44,139 bases of DNA from Flavobacteriales bacterium (GTDB taxonomy: Bacteria; Bacteroidota; Bacteroidia; NS11-12g; UBA955). The stretch is taken from NCBI GenBank assembly GCA_947487055.1, contig CANKVN010000006.1:1-44139 (forward strand), in the 5' to 3' direction. Both the position numbers and the translations under genes were made by a program. A model generated the notes under the pieces. It saw only the letters and a list, made by a program, of their open reading frames with translations, did no database searches and was not told the DNA's origin. Positions 24,116 through 31,551 of the stretch are shown here, piece by piece; positions within the stretch are counted from its first letter, which is position 1, and every line of letters starts with the position of its first letter.

Positions 24116-25417
24116 CTACCGGGTAGTTGTAAAATCGCGGTAATTGGCAAGGTTTGCGCCTTGCAACCGAAATTCTGTTAACCATTTCTCCTCTGTTTTC
24201 AAGGCTTTGGTACAAGGCGCTTCATAGCTTAGGTAATGCGCTGTTTTGCTGCTCCAGGCCCCGCAATCTCCATTCACACATGTTCTTTCCGCCAACTTTA
24301 TGGTTGACTTGAATTCGTCGTCAATCAAAGTGAACGTGAGCCTTAGGTTGTTGTTGTCCATCAGTTTGTTGTAAACATCCCTGCGCTGGTCAAAAGCATA
24401 GTGCAGGTACCATGCAATAAACAACCTGAATTCATGCCAGGCAAAATACGTTTGACTGGCTTGCGTCAGCATGGCAGAGGCTTTTGTGTAATCGCCCTGG
24501 TTGTTGCTAAGCTGGGCCGCTTGTACGCAAAATCTTGTTCCGTTCATGTAGGCCGAAAATTCGTCCAGTAGTCCATAAATGCCGGAAACATTGGCACCCA
24601 CTTTGGAACTTTCGGATACATAGGTTTCATACCTGAAGATTGCCTTTTTGAGGTCATTTGGCACAATCAGCTTGAAGTCTGCAGAATGAAAGGTTTCTGT
24701 GGTGGGCACATTTATTTCAATGCCGGGTATAACCGTATAGCGGTCGCCTGCATTGTGGTGGTGAACCGATTCATGGATAACAGTGTTTAAACTGTGAAAA
24801 AGGGTAGCAGCGGTGGTATCTCCATTCCAGGGAATCAATTTGCCATTGCTGTAAGTTTCATAAATCCCGGGCCCGCAATAGGATTGTTCCAGCAGATGGC
24901 TGTATCCGGGATCATACAGGTTGCTTGTTTGGATATAGTATCGCCGTGCGGCCTCTTTGGCCATAGGGTTTTTTGTTTTTGCCGGCAGGGAAGTGGTTAC
25001 GGGTTGTTTCTCCCCGTATCGGGTATTGGTAAGCGGGCTGATTTCCCAATACTGGAGAAAAGGTTCAGCATCTGTAGGACGCGAAAAATCAGGTTTGCGG
25101 GCCAGTAATCCCCTGCTGGTCTTGAGGTAAATGCCTTTTCTGCCTATAAAACCCTTATGCTGGGTGAAAGGATTAAACGCATGGCGTTTTTGTGTTGATT
25201 GTAGTTTTAGTTTCCTGCTTGCAGGTGAAAATATACCGGTATCGTGCAGCACTTTGGAAGCCGTATAGCGGCAATAGCTGTAGGTGTTGTCGGGGTATAT
25301 CCGTAAAACGTTGATGCTTTTTTTGGATGTTTGTTGTGTGTAAACACGAATTTCATCGGCCGGGGTGGCCGGTTGCTGCGCTGCTGCAGGCATCAGGAGG
25401 ATTAAAAGCATGTTCAT
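24116..25417 (-). CDS. Secreted protein with an HExxH zinc motif
   Basis: The 433-residue protein has a short signal peptide, MNMLLILLMPAAAQQ. The most telling feature is VIHESVHHHN: HExxH at residues 215-219, the classic zinc site of gluzincin and metzincin peptidases. About 70 residues later is LLDEFSAYMNG (E286), a candidate third ligand. Aromatic and cysteine-containing regions follow (about 345-420). No family domain is recognised by name, so peptidase activity is a hypothesis. It is convergent with metG, with five bases between the stop codons. No partner gene is adjacent, so it may act alone at the envelope. Confidence 0.75.
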   Translation of the reverse strand: MNMLLILLMPAAAQQPATPADEIRVYTQQTSKKSINVLRIYPDNTYSYCRYTASKVLHDTGIFSPASRKLKLQSTQKRHAFNPFTQHKGFIGRKGIYLKTSRGLLARKPDFSRPTDAEPFLQYWEISPLTNTRYGEKQPVTTSLPAKTKNPMAKEAARRYYIQTSNLYDPGYSHLLEQSYCGPGIYETYSNGKLIPWNGDTTAATLFHSLNTVIHESVHHHNAGDRYTVIPGIEINVPTTETFHSADFKLIVPNDLKKAIFRYETYVSESSKVGANVSGIYGLLDEFSAYMNGTRFCVQAAQLSNNQGDYTKASAMLTQASQTYFAWHEFRLFIAWYLHYAFDQRRDVYNKLMDNNNLRLTFTLIDDEFKSTIKLAERTCVNGDCGAWSSKTAHYLSYEAPCTKALKTEEKWLTEFRLQGANLANYRDFTTTR

Positions 25418-25492
25418 GGCGTATCATATTTGAGGTTATAAAAGAACGGGATATAAAAGGACAACGCAACTTGAACCCGAAATATTGGCAGC

Positions 25493-25507
25493 AGTAAATA
25501 ATTTACT
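25493..25507. promoter_or_regulatory. 15-base palindrome upstream of the rpmH promoter
   Basis: AGTAAAT-A-ATTTACT is perfect on both sides of a central A. It ends 16 bases before the -33 TTG of the rpmH promoter. It could be an operator, but the region is AT-rich. Confidence 0.3.
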
Positions 25508-25523
25508 TAAAGTTTAAATGCTC

Positions 25524-25554
25524 TTGGATATTTACAATAGTTTTTTTACTTTTG
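25524..25554 (+). promoter_or_regulatory. Promoter of rpmH-rnpA-yidD
   Basis: TTG (25524-25526), a 20-base spacer and TACTTTTG (25547-25554) match the Bacteroidota consensus. The ATG of rpmH at 25576 gives a leader of about 17 bases. The rest of the 158-base gap before rpmH contains only the palindrome. Confidence 0.65.
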
Positions 25555-25575
25555 CACCCCCAATCACTGATTGAC

Positions 25576-25737
25576 ATGACTAAGCGTACTTACCAACCAT
25601 CGAAAACCAAACGCAGAAACCGCCACGGTTTCCGCAAGCGGATGAGCTCTACCAATGGCCGTAGTATATTGGCTGCACGCCGTTCACGTGGCCGTCACAA
25701 GCTCTCTACCTCTGACGAAAGAGGCCACAAAGGCTAA
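25576..25737 (+). CDS. rpmH: Ribosomal protein bL34
   Basis: The ATG at 25576 gives 53 residues. The frame also opens at 25552, but those 8 residues are not part of the family. The sequence [20 protein letters not shown] and the later [13 protein letters not shown] are the standard bL34 core with a slight C-terminal extension. This tiny basic protein of the large ribosomal subunit is usually encoded before rnpA, as here (43 bases between). Confidence 0.97.
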   Translation: MTKRTYQPSKTKRRNRHGFRKRMSSTNGRSILAARRSRGRHKLSTSDERGHKG

Positions 25738-25780
25738 TTAATCAAAAGGTGGGTGCAACTTGACACCTCCACAAACGTTT

Positions 25781-26167
25781 ATGAAATTTACACTGCGTAA
25801 AAATGAAGTTTTGCGCAGCCAAACGATAATTTCCGGGTTGTTTCAACCCGGTTTTTTTGTTAGTGCCTATCCGCTGCGAATCAATTACCGGTTATCCCCT
25901 GCGCTTCCTGAGGCTCCTCAGTTGCAGGTTCTTTTCAGTGTTAGCAAGCGCAGGTTCAAGAACGCCACAGACCGCAACCGGGTAAAAAGATTGCAGCGTG
26001 AGGTTTACCGCCTGAACAAACACAAACTGCTGGAATTGCCGCTGTTTTCCAGCCAATCCATGGTGGTAGCCATCATTTATACCGGTCAGCAGCTGCCCGA
26101 ATACAAAGTATTAACCGCATCTTTTTTGCGTTGTATAAAAAAAATTGGAGAGCAAACCCATGAATAA
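25781..26167 (+). CDS. rnpA: Ribonuclease P protein component
   Basis: ATG 25781 gives 128 residues; an upstream in-frame ATG at 25760 adds MTPPQTF, which the family does not need. The pattern [13 protein letters not shown], the beta strand [30 protein letters not shown] and the RNR motif identify the protein that assists the RNA of RNase P in 5'-end maturation of tRNA. It follows rpmH and overlaps yidD by 8 bases, the standard bacterial arrangement. Confidence 0.96.
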   Translation: MKFTLRKNEVLRSQTIISGLFQPGFFVSAYPLRINYRLSPALPEAPQLQVLFSVSKRRFKNATDRNRVKRLQREVYRLNKHKLLELPLFSSQSMVVAIIYTGQQLPEYKVLTASFLRCIKKIGEQTHE

Positions 26168-26369
26168 ACTGGCCATTTTGCTCATTCGTTTCTACCAGTA
26201 TGCCCTGAGTCCGCTGTTTCCAAAAAGTTGTCGCTACGAGCCTTCTTGCAGCGAATACGGGGTTCAGGCGTTTAAAAAACATGGTTTTATTAAGGGATTA
26301 AAGCTTACTGCCAAACGAATTGGCCGCTGTCATCCATGGGGTGGAAGCGGTTATGATCCTGTTCCTTGA
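26160..26369 (+). CDS. yidD: Membrane protein insertion efficiency factor YidD
   Basis: The ATG at 26160 gives 69 residues. A TTG-initiated frame at 26145 would overlap rnpA more. The protein shows the YidD signature: [26 protein letters not shown] with the conserved cysteine pair, then [17 protein letters not shown]. It is a small protein with an amphipathic N-terminus at the inner face of the inner membrane that assists YidC insertion. YidC is not in the window. The upstream rnpA stop overlaps the start codon region. Confidence 0.96.
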   Translation: MNKLAILLIRFYQYALSPLFPKSCRYEPSCSEYGVQAFKKHGFIKGLKLTAKRIGRCHPWGGSGYDPVP

Positions 26370-26387
26370 ATACATTTTTGCCTTCAT

Positions 26388-26420
26388 AATAGGAAATGTG
26401 AGGGTTTTCGTATAATTTTG
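26388..26420 (+). promoter_or_regulatory. Promoter of rpsF-rpsR-rplI
   Basis: TTG (26388-26390), a 22-base spacer and TAATTTTG (26413-26420) fit the Bacteroidota consensus. It is followed 25 bases later by the rpsF ATG. The leader of about 22 bases is too short for the S6:S18 leader structure known from other bacteria. Confidence 0.65.
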
Positions 26421-26445
26421 CACCCCCTAAAAAAGCACTTTTACA

Positions 26446-26820
26446 ATGAACCACAATCAGTATGAAACCGTGATCATTTTAACACCCGTGCTCTCTGAAC
26501 AACAGATGAAAGACGCTGTTAAAGGCTACAGAGAGTTGATCACAGGTAACGGTGGGGAGATGGTCCACGAAGAAAACTGGGGCCTGACCAAATTAGCCTA
26601 TCCCATCGACAAAAAAGGCACTGGATTTTATCACCTTTTTGAATTCAACGCAAGTCCTGAATTCATCAAAACATTTGAACTGGCTTTCCGCCGTGACGAA
26701 CGTGTTATGCGTTACCTCACCATTAAGCTGGACAAATGGGCTGTTAATTTCAACGAGAGAAAACGCCGCGGCGAGTTCAACGCTCCCAAAGCAGCAGTAG
26801 TAGAGGAGGTTAAACCATGA
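26446..26820 (+). CDS. rpsF: Ribosomal protein bS6
   Basis: The 124-residue protein has the ferredoxin-like bS6 fold: [23 protein letters not shown], then [25 protein letters not shown], then [21 protein letters not shown] short lysine-rich tail follows. bS6 pairs with bS18 on the 30S platform. The stop TGA overlaps the start of rpsR (ATGA). In Bacteroidota ribosomes bS6, bS18 and bS21 together cover the anti-Shine-Dalgarno of 16S rRNA, which gives this operon special interest. Confidence 0.97.
   Translation: MNHNQYETVIILTPVLSEQQMKDAVKGYRELITGNGGEMVHEENWGLTKLAYPIDKKGTGFYHLFEFNASPEFIKTFELAFRRDERVMRYLTIKLDKWAVNFNERKRRGEFNAPKAAVVEEVKP
26804..26809 (+). promoter_or_regulatory. Strong Shine-Dalgarno AGGAGG of rpsR
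   Basis: AGGAGG (extended GAGGAGG, 26803-26809) lies seven bases before the rpsR ATG at 26817, the ideal distance. It falls inside rpsF. I looked upstream of the other starts in the window and found none comparable except a weaker AAGGAG at rplI. Published work on Bacteroidota reports strong Shine-Dalgarno sequences at bS18 or bS21 genes, proposed as autoregulatory. Confidence 0.85.
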
Positions 26821-27080
26821 GCAAAGAGGTAAACTTTATCTTCAATCAAACACCTCAGGTGTTGCAGAAGAAAAAATACTGCCGCTTTAAAAAGCACGGT
26901 ATTCGCCACGTCGACTACAAAGACAAAGATTTTTTATTGAAGTTCGTGAACGAGCAAGGTAAGATTTTACCACGCAGAATCACCGGTACTTCTTTGAAGT
27001 TTCAACGCAAAATTTCATCCGCTATCAAACGTGCACGCCACTTGTCCTTGCTGCCGTTCGTAGCAGATGGTCTAAAATAA
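26817..27080 (+). CDS. rpsR: Ribosomal protein bS18
   Basis: The 87-residue protein has the bS18 core with [19 protein letters not shown] and [31 protein letters not shown]. It binds next to bS6 on the platform of the small subunit and helps seal off the anti-Shine-Dalgarno in Bacteroidota. The start overlaps the rpsF stop by 4 bases (ATGA). It is preceded by a perfect AGGAGG, most unusual here. rplI follows after 19 bases. Confidence 0.97.
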   Translation: MSKEVNFIFNQTPQVLQKKKYCRFKKHGIRHVDYKDKDFLLKFVNEQGKILPRRITGTSLKFQRKISSAIKRARHLSLLPFVADGLK

Positions 27081-27083
27081 TTG

Positions 27084-27089
27084 AAGGAG
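27084..27089 (+). promoter_or_regulatory. Shine-Dalgarno-like AAGGAG of rplI
   Basis: AAGGAG lies 10 bases before the rplI ATG at 27100. The match is good but the spacing is long. It is the only other Shine-Dalgarno-like sequence of note in front of a start codon in the window. Confidence 0.5.
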
Positions 27090-27099
27090 AAACAACATC

Positions 27100-27540
27100 A
27101 TGAAAATCATCCTTACACAAGACGTTAAAAACCTCGGCCACAAAGATGATGTGGTTGCGGTTAAAGATGGATATGGCCGCAATTACCTCATTCCTAAAGG
27201 AATGGGCAAGCTGGCTACCGAAGGTGCCTTGAAAATGTTGGCAGAAGACATTCGCCAGCGTGCATTCAAGGTTGACAAACTTCGCAAAGATGCCGAGCAA
27301 ATTGCTGCTAAACTAAATGGTGCTACTGTAATCGTGAAAACCAAAGCCGGTGCTTCCGGAAAGATTTTCGGTTCGGTTACAGGTCTCCAAATTGCCAATG
27401 CATTGAAAGACCAGGGTTATGAAGTAGATCGCCGTAAAATTGCGGTTGATGACATCAAAAACCTGGGAACCTACACTGCAGATATCAACCTGTTCAAAGA
27501 TATCACCGCTGCGGTTACCGTAGAGGTTGTGGCAGAGTAA
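27100..27540 (+). CDS. rplI: Ribosomal protein bL9
   Basis: The 146-residue protein opens with MKIILTQDVKNLGHKDDVVAV and the RNA-binding GYGRNYLIPKGMGKLAT. A connecting helix and a C-terminal domain (AGASGKIFGSVTGLQIANAL, YTADINLFKDITAAVTVEVV) complete the family length. bL9 sits at the base of the L1 stalk and helps keep the reading frame. It is the last gene of the rpsF operon; a hairpin terminator follows 14 bases after the stop. Confidence 0.97.
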   Translation: MKIILTQDVKNLGHKDDVVAVKDGYGRNYLIPKGMGKLATEGALKMLAEDIRQRAFKVDKLRKDAEQIAAKLNGATVIVKTKAGASGKIFGSVTGLQIANALKDQGYEVDRRKIAVDDIKNLGTYTADINLFKDITAAVTVEVVAE

Positions 27541-27554
27541 TTCAACACAATATG

Positions 27555-27584
27555 AAAAAGCCGCCTGAGATGGCGGCTTTTTTT
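27555..27584 (+). terminator. Rho-independent terminator of rpsF-rpsR-rplI
   Basis: A stem of AAAAAGCCGCC (27555-27565) with GGCGGCTTTTT (27572-27582) encloses a 6-base loop and continues into further T residues. Position and orientation fit the end of the ribosomal operon. Confidence 0.93.
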
Positions 27585-27637
27585 GTTTTTATGGGAATTG
27601 CTTCGGTTGTTTTTCCCAATTATCCCCCGAACAATCC

Positions 27638-27645
27638 TATTTTTG
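27638..27645 (+). promoter_or_regulatory. -7 box TATTTTTG of the MMPL exporter gene
   Basis: TATTTTTG ends seven bases before the ATG at 27653, again predicting a very short leader. The nearest TTG is 28 bases upstream, which is too far, so only the -7 box is supported. Confidence 0.4.
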
Positions 27646-27652
27646 CACCTTT

Positions 27653-30007
27653 ATGTGGGATCGTATAGCAACCTATATCCTTAAAAACAGAACTGTTTTT
27701 GTTGTTTTAATTCTGTTATTTGCCGGAGCCGCCGGATGGTACGCCACCAAGGCCGAAATGGCCTATGATATGCAAAAGCTTGTCCCACAGGACGATCCCG
27801 AGTATAAGGCCTATGTCGCATTCAAAAAAACATTCGGGGAAGATGGCAATAAGGTAGTCATTGGTTTTCAACACAAGGATATTTTCAAGCTGTCCTTCTA
27901 CCAGGATTTTTACAAGCTATGCAATGAAATACAACAACAGCATGGCGTGATTGACTTGCTTTCTCCGGCCAAAGTATACAACCTGGTAATCGATTCCGCC
28001 ACAGACCTTTACATGGTTCAGCCGGTGGTGAGCAAAATGCCCCAAAGTCAATCCGAGGTAGACAGCATTGCGGAATCTTTTAAGTCCCTCAAATTCTATG
28101 AAGGCCTGCTCTACAACGATACCGCCAAAGTGGCACTGATGGTGATATCCCTCAACGATAGCACCCTGAACAGCAAAGGCAGAATCACTGTTATCCAGAA
28201 CATTGAGAAGCGCTGCGAAGCATTTGGCAAAAAACACGGCATAGAAATGCGCTACAGCGGTTTGCCATTTATCCGCACAGAGTTTGCCACCAAAGTAAAG
28301 AGCGAAATTGTGCTGTTTACCATCATCGCGTTTGCGGTGACCGCTTTGCTCATACTCGGGTTTTTCCGAAGCATAAGCACATTGGCCATTTCCCTGTTTT
28401 TTATTGCAATTGGTGTGGTAACGATGCTTTCTGTGACCGGTCTGATGGGCTACAAGCTCACCATGCTTACCGGCACCTTGCCTCCATTATTGGTGGTGAT
28501 TGGTGTTCAAAATACCATTTACCTGATCAACAAGTACCACGAAGAGTACCGCAGGCACAAAAACAAAGCCCTGGCCTTAACCCGTATAATCTCCCGGATT
28601 GGTGTGGCTACCTTCCTCATTAACTTTACCACGGCGGTAGGTTTTGGTACCTTCTATTTCACCAAAACCATGATGCTGGAACAGTTTGGTGTGGTTGCAT
28701 TTATCACCATCAATATTATTTTCTTTATCAATATTATTGGGATACCGGTGCTCTACAGCTACTTGCCTCCGCCAACGGATAAGCAAACTGCACACCTGGA
28801 CAATAAGAATGTCAATAATTTCTTGAATTGGGTTCGGTTTAATGCATTCAACCGCAAAAGGACCATTTACTTTTGGTGCATTGCCATTACGGTTGTCAGC
28901 AGCATTTTTATCATACGGTTAAAGCCTCTGGCTTTCATTCTGGATGATGTGCCCAAATCAAGCAAGATTTACCGTGACCTGAAGTTTTTTCAGCAAAATT
29001 TCCGCGGTGTAATGCCTTTCGAAATACTCATCACCTGCCACGATGAAGGCGGTGCAAACTCTGCAGAGGTTTTGAATAAAGCCAATAGCCTGCAAAAATC
29101 ACTGAAGCGCTTTGATGAATTTAGCAAGCCCATGAGTCTGGTGGAAATGGTTTCCTTCGCGAACCAGGCCTACAACCAAGGGGATGTGCGGCAATACAGG
29201 ATTCCCAAAGCCACCGATCTTGGAGAAATTTCGGCCCACATGCCTCCTCCCACGCCAGGCAAAAAGAACCTGCTAAGTGGTATGGTGGATACCACCTACA
29301 CCCGATTGCGCATCAGTTATCAGATGGCCGATGTGGGTTCAATACGCATGGACAGCGTTACCGCTCAGGTAAAAAACATAGCTGCCAAGATTTTTCCCGA
29401 TGAACAATATGAAGTTAGAATTACAGGTACTTCTGCCATATTCCTTCAGGGCAACCGTTATCTGTATGATAGCCTTATCAGCAGTACGCTCTGGAGTTTG
29501 CTGATTATCAGCCTCACGATGGGTTTGCTTTTTCCGAGCTTCAAGATGATCATCATTTCGGTGATTCCCAATGTGCTGCCACTGGTCATTACCGCCGGAT
29601 TGATGGGATACCTCAATATACCACTCAAGCCCAGTACCATCCTGGTTTTCAGTATTGCGTTCGGCATTACGATAGATGCCACTACGCATTTCATGAGCAC
29701 CTTCCGGCGAGAATTGCTGCATGGAACCAAAACATTGCGGGAAGCCCTAAGCCATACCATCATGGAAGTGGGACTCAGCATGATTTACACCATGGTGGCG
29801 CTGTTTGCCGGTTACATGATTTTTATGTTTAGCCGCTTTGAAGGAACACAAGCCCTGGGCTGGTTAACTGCAGTAACTTTATTTACCGGTTTGGTTGCGA
29901 ATTTGTTCCTGTTGCCTGCCCTTATCCTCACGTTTGAGAAAGACCTGAATCCCAAGGAGGAACTGAAAGAAACGGTGATAGACCTTCCCGAAGAAGGCCT
30001 GGATTAA
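27653..30007 (+). CDS. MMPL/RND-family exporter
   Basis: The 784-residue protein has the two-fold RND layout. Transmembrane helix 1 (about 15-32) and a periplasmic loop of about 170 residues are followed by five helices (about 220-370) with a sterol-sensing-like pattern. A second half repeats this: a helix at about 408-426, a loop to about 610, and five helices to about 770. The segments TGTLPPLLVVIGVQNTIYLINKY and ILVFSIAFGITIDATTHFMSTF are the MMPL transmembrane-4/10 motifs, the second with the proton-relay aspartates. Such proteins export lipids or hydrophobic molecules; HpnN exports hopanoids. There is no partner fusion protein in sight, so the cargo is unknown. Its stop shares TTAA with the convergent acyl-activating enzyme. 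Confidence 0.9.
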   Translation: MWDRIATYILKNRTVFVVLILLFAGAAGWYATKAEMAYDMQKLVPQDDPEYKAYVAFKKTFGEDGNKVVIGFQHKDIFKLSFYQDFYKLCNEIQQQHGVIDLLSPAKVYNLVIDSATDLYMVQPVVSKMPQSQSEVDSIAESFKSLKFYEGLLYNDTAKVALMVISLNDSTLNSKGRITVIQNIEKRCEAFGKKHGIEMRYSGLPFIRTEFATKVKSEIVLFTIIAFAVTALLILGFFRSISTLAISLFFIAIGVVTMLSVTGLMGYKLTMLTGTLPPLLVVIGVQNTIYLINKYHEEYRRHKNKALALTRIISRIGVATFLINFTTAVGFGTFYFTKTMMLEQFGVVAFITINIIFFINIIGIPVLYSYLPPPTDKQTAHLDNKNVNNFLNWVRFNAFNRKRTIYFWCIAITVVSSIFIIRLKPLAFILDDVPKSSKIYRDLKFFQQNFRGVMPFEILITCHDEGGANSAEVLNKANSLQKSLKRFDEFSKPMSLVEMVSFANQAYNQGDVRQYRIPKATDLGEISAHMPPPTPGKKNLLSGMVDTTYTRLRISYQMADVGSIRMDSVTAQVKNIAAKIFPDEQYEVRITGTSAIFLQGNRYLYDSLISSTLWSLLIISLTMGLLFPSFKMIIISVIPNVLPLVITAGLMGYLNIPLKPSTILVFSIAFGITIDATTHFMSTFRRELLHGTKTLREALSHTIMEVGLSMIYTMVALFAGYMIFMFSRFEGTQALGWLTAVTLFTGLVANLFLLPALILTFEKDLNPKEELKETVIDLPEEGLD

Positions 30008-30984
30008 TTTCCTGCTACCAGCAAATTACATCCGCGGGTTTCACTGTGGTCCTGCCGGCCCAGAACCTCAAAACTGCCGTCTTCGTGCACTTTGCCCAAA
30101 TCTTCGGTGGCAATAAAGCTGCAGGATTCAATATTGGCAAGGTCTATAACGCATATTTTACCTGTTTTCCCGGCGGGCAGCCAGCAACCCGGATCGGTTA
30201 CATCAGAAATCATCACTTTCATCCAGGGAGGGCACTGAAACCGGCCATTCCCCTTGCTGTATGCCTGGCTAAGCAGTTCTGTCATACCATATTCACTATG
30301 GATGGTTTCTACGCCAAAAGCCCTGCACCACTGCCGATGAAGTTCTTCCCGGGTGAGCTCAGGTCCACGGCCCTTCATACCGCCTGTTTCCATGATGATG
30401 GTATGGTTGAGAGCAGGGATGTGCGCGCAGCGCGAAAGTTCGTTTATTGCAAAAGTTACGCCCAGCAGAATTGTTGGTACCTTGTGTTTTTCATTCTCCG
30501 CCAGTTGTTGCAGCAGAATTTCATGCTCATTCAGGTAAAAGCCACTGCCCGGCTGGCCTTGCTGTATGAATTTATTGGCCATATACACCAAGCTGCTGTT
30601 TTCCCTTTCCAGATAGCCCGGCAATAAGCAAAGCCAGCAGTAATTGGAGGCTTTGCCAAATATATGTTCAAAACCAAGTTGAAAAGATTGCTCATAGCCA
30701 TAAGGTGCAAAAACATGGTGTTTGGATGTGCCCTGGCCGCCTGTGCTGCTGCTTTCAAAAATCAATGCGGCGGATTCCGGAAATGATGCCACCCGGTGGG
30801 ATTTGAAAAAATGGATGGGTAGAAATGGGATGTCAGCCAGGTTTTCGGATGTGTCACAATCATTTATTTTTAACCAATCGGCAAAAACGACATTATTTTG
30901 ACGCTGAAAACGAAGTATTTCCAATGCCAATGCATTAAATTTGACATTGTCTGTGCTAAAAATCCGATTATATAGCTCCCTCAT
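30004..30984 (-). CDS. LuxE/PaaK-like acyl-activating enzyme
   Basis: The 326-residue protein belongs to the LuxE-type acyl-protein synthetase (PF04443) group. These are truncated relatives of the adenylate-forming phenylacetate-CoA ligases. Visible are the N-terminal PFLPIHFFKSHRVAS, the phosphate loop ESSSTGGQGTSKHHVFAPYG, TIIMETGGMKGRG with its downstream HSEYGMTELLSQAY, and a C-terminal IATEDLGKVHEDGSFEVLGRQDH. They activate an acyl group with ATP and pass it to a thiol. No other lux genes are here, and Bacteroidota LuxE-like proteins have no known link to light. Its 3' end shares TTAA with the MMPL gene and its 5' end overlaps a lipoprotein gene on the other strand. The ATG at 30982-30984 is the only sensible start. 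Confidence 0.85.
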   Translation of the reverse strand: MRELYNRIFSTDNVKFNALALEILRFQRQNNVVFADWLKINDCDTSENLADIPFLPIHFFKSHRVASFPESAALIFESSSTGGQGTSKHHVFAPYGYEQSFQLGFEHIFGKASNYCWLCLLPGYLERENSSLVYMANKFIQQGQPGSGFYLNEHEILLQQLAENEKHKVPTILLGVTFAINELSRCAHIPALNHTIIMETGGMKGRGPELTREELHRQWCRAFGVETIHSEYGMTELLSQAYSKGNGRFQCPPWMKVMISDVTDPGCWLPAGKTGKICVIDLANIESCSFIATEDLGKVHEDGSFEVLGRQDHSETRGCNLLVAGN

Positions 30985-31477
30985 TGCAGGCTTGATGCTG
31001 TTTTCTTGTCAGCCCGACAAAAATAAGTTCTCTTCGGTACCTTTCTTGCAACTTAAGGGTGCTTATGTGTACAATAATGGTTTTGACAAGGATAGTTTCA
31101 TCCTGTTGGAGCTCTATTACCACGATGGTGATGGGGATATAGGCCTGGATCCCGGCGATACGGCATCACCTTTCCAATATGGGGGTCAGGAGTTTTACAA
31201 CCTTAAAATATGGATGTTGGAAAAGAAAAACGGGAAGTGGGTGAAACCGTTTAATCCGCTGTCGAATCCGCCGGACACCCTGAATTTCCATGAGCGTATT
31301 CCCCGAATAACGCCTACAGGCCGCGCAAAATGGATAGAAGGGAATTTAAGCATTAACATATTGGCTGAACCTTATGGGCTAAAACCCGATACTGTTAAAC
31401 TGCAAGTGGTTCTTTCTGACAGGAAGCGCCAAAAAAGTGAATTGCTGGAAACCGAAGAATTAATATTAAAACACTGA
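30953..31477 (+). CDS. Lipoprotein of unknown function
   Basis: I chose GTG 30953 because it gives a neat lipoprotein signal, MLKIRLYSSLIAGLMLFSC, followed by QPDKNKF. TTG 30941 is an alternative. The mature part of about 155 residues has an acidic, calcium-binding-like stretch YYHDGDGDIGLDPGD near the start and then a beta-rich domain (PRITPTGRAKWIEGNLSINI, DTVKLQVVLSDRKRQKSE). The family is typical of small Bacteroidota lipoproteins near ompH, but I cannot name it. The start lies inside the divergent acyl-activating gene (32-base overlap of 5' ends). Confidence 0.75.
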   Translation: MLKIRLYSSLIAGLMLFSCQPDKNKFSSVPFLQLKGAYVYNNGFDKDSFILLELYYHDGDGDIGLDPGDTASPFQYGGQEFYNLKIWMLEKKNGKWVKPFNPLSNPPDTLNFHERIPRITPTGRAKWIEGNLSINILAEPYGLKPDTVKLQVVLSDRKRQKSELLETEELILKH

Positions 31478-31513
31478 TATCACAGACATTTCTAATTATT
31501 TTCGCAGGCGCTG

Positions 31514-31535
31514 TACCTTTGGCACAAGGTTTGGA
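31514..31535 (+). promoter_or_regulatory. Overlapping -7 box and sigma-54-like site upstream of ompH genes
   Basis: TACCTTTG (31514-31521) is a good Bacteroidota -7 box with no matching TTG. TTGGCAC (31519-31525), five bases, then TTGG (31531-31534) resembles the sigma-54 TTGGCAC-N5-TTGC signal, but the crucial -12 GC is GG. Either may be chance. Confidence 0.3.
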
Positions 31536-31551
31536 ATAATTGTAAAAGAAT

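Noticed and set aside
25418-25575. Replication origin near rpmH-rnpA
   Set aside because: No dnaA, dnaN or cluster of DnaA boxes is seen; rpmH-rnpA alone is not evidence in Bacteroidota.
26421-26445. S6:S18 leader riboregulator before rpsF
   Set aside because: With the promoter at 26388-26420 the leader is about 22 bases, too short for the known structure; only a weak AAAAG/CTTTT pairing is there.
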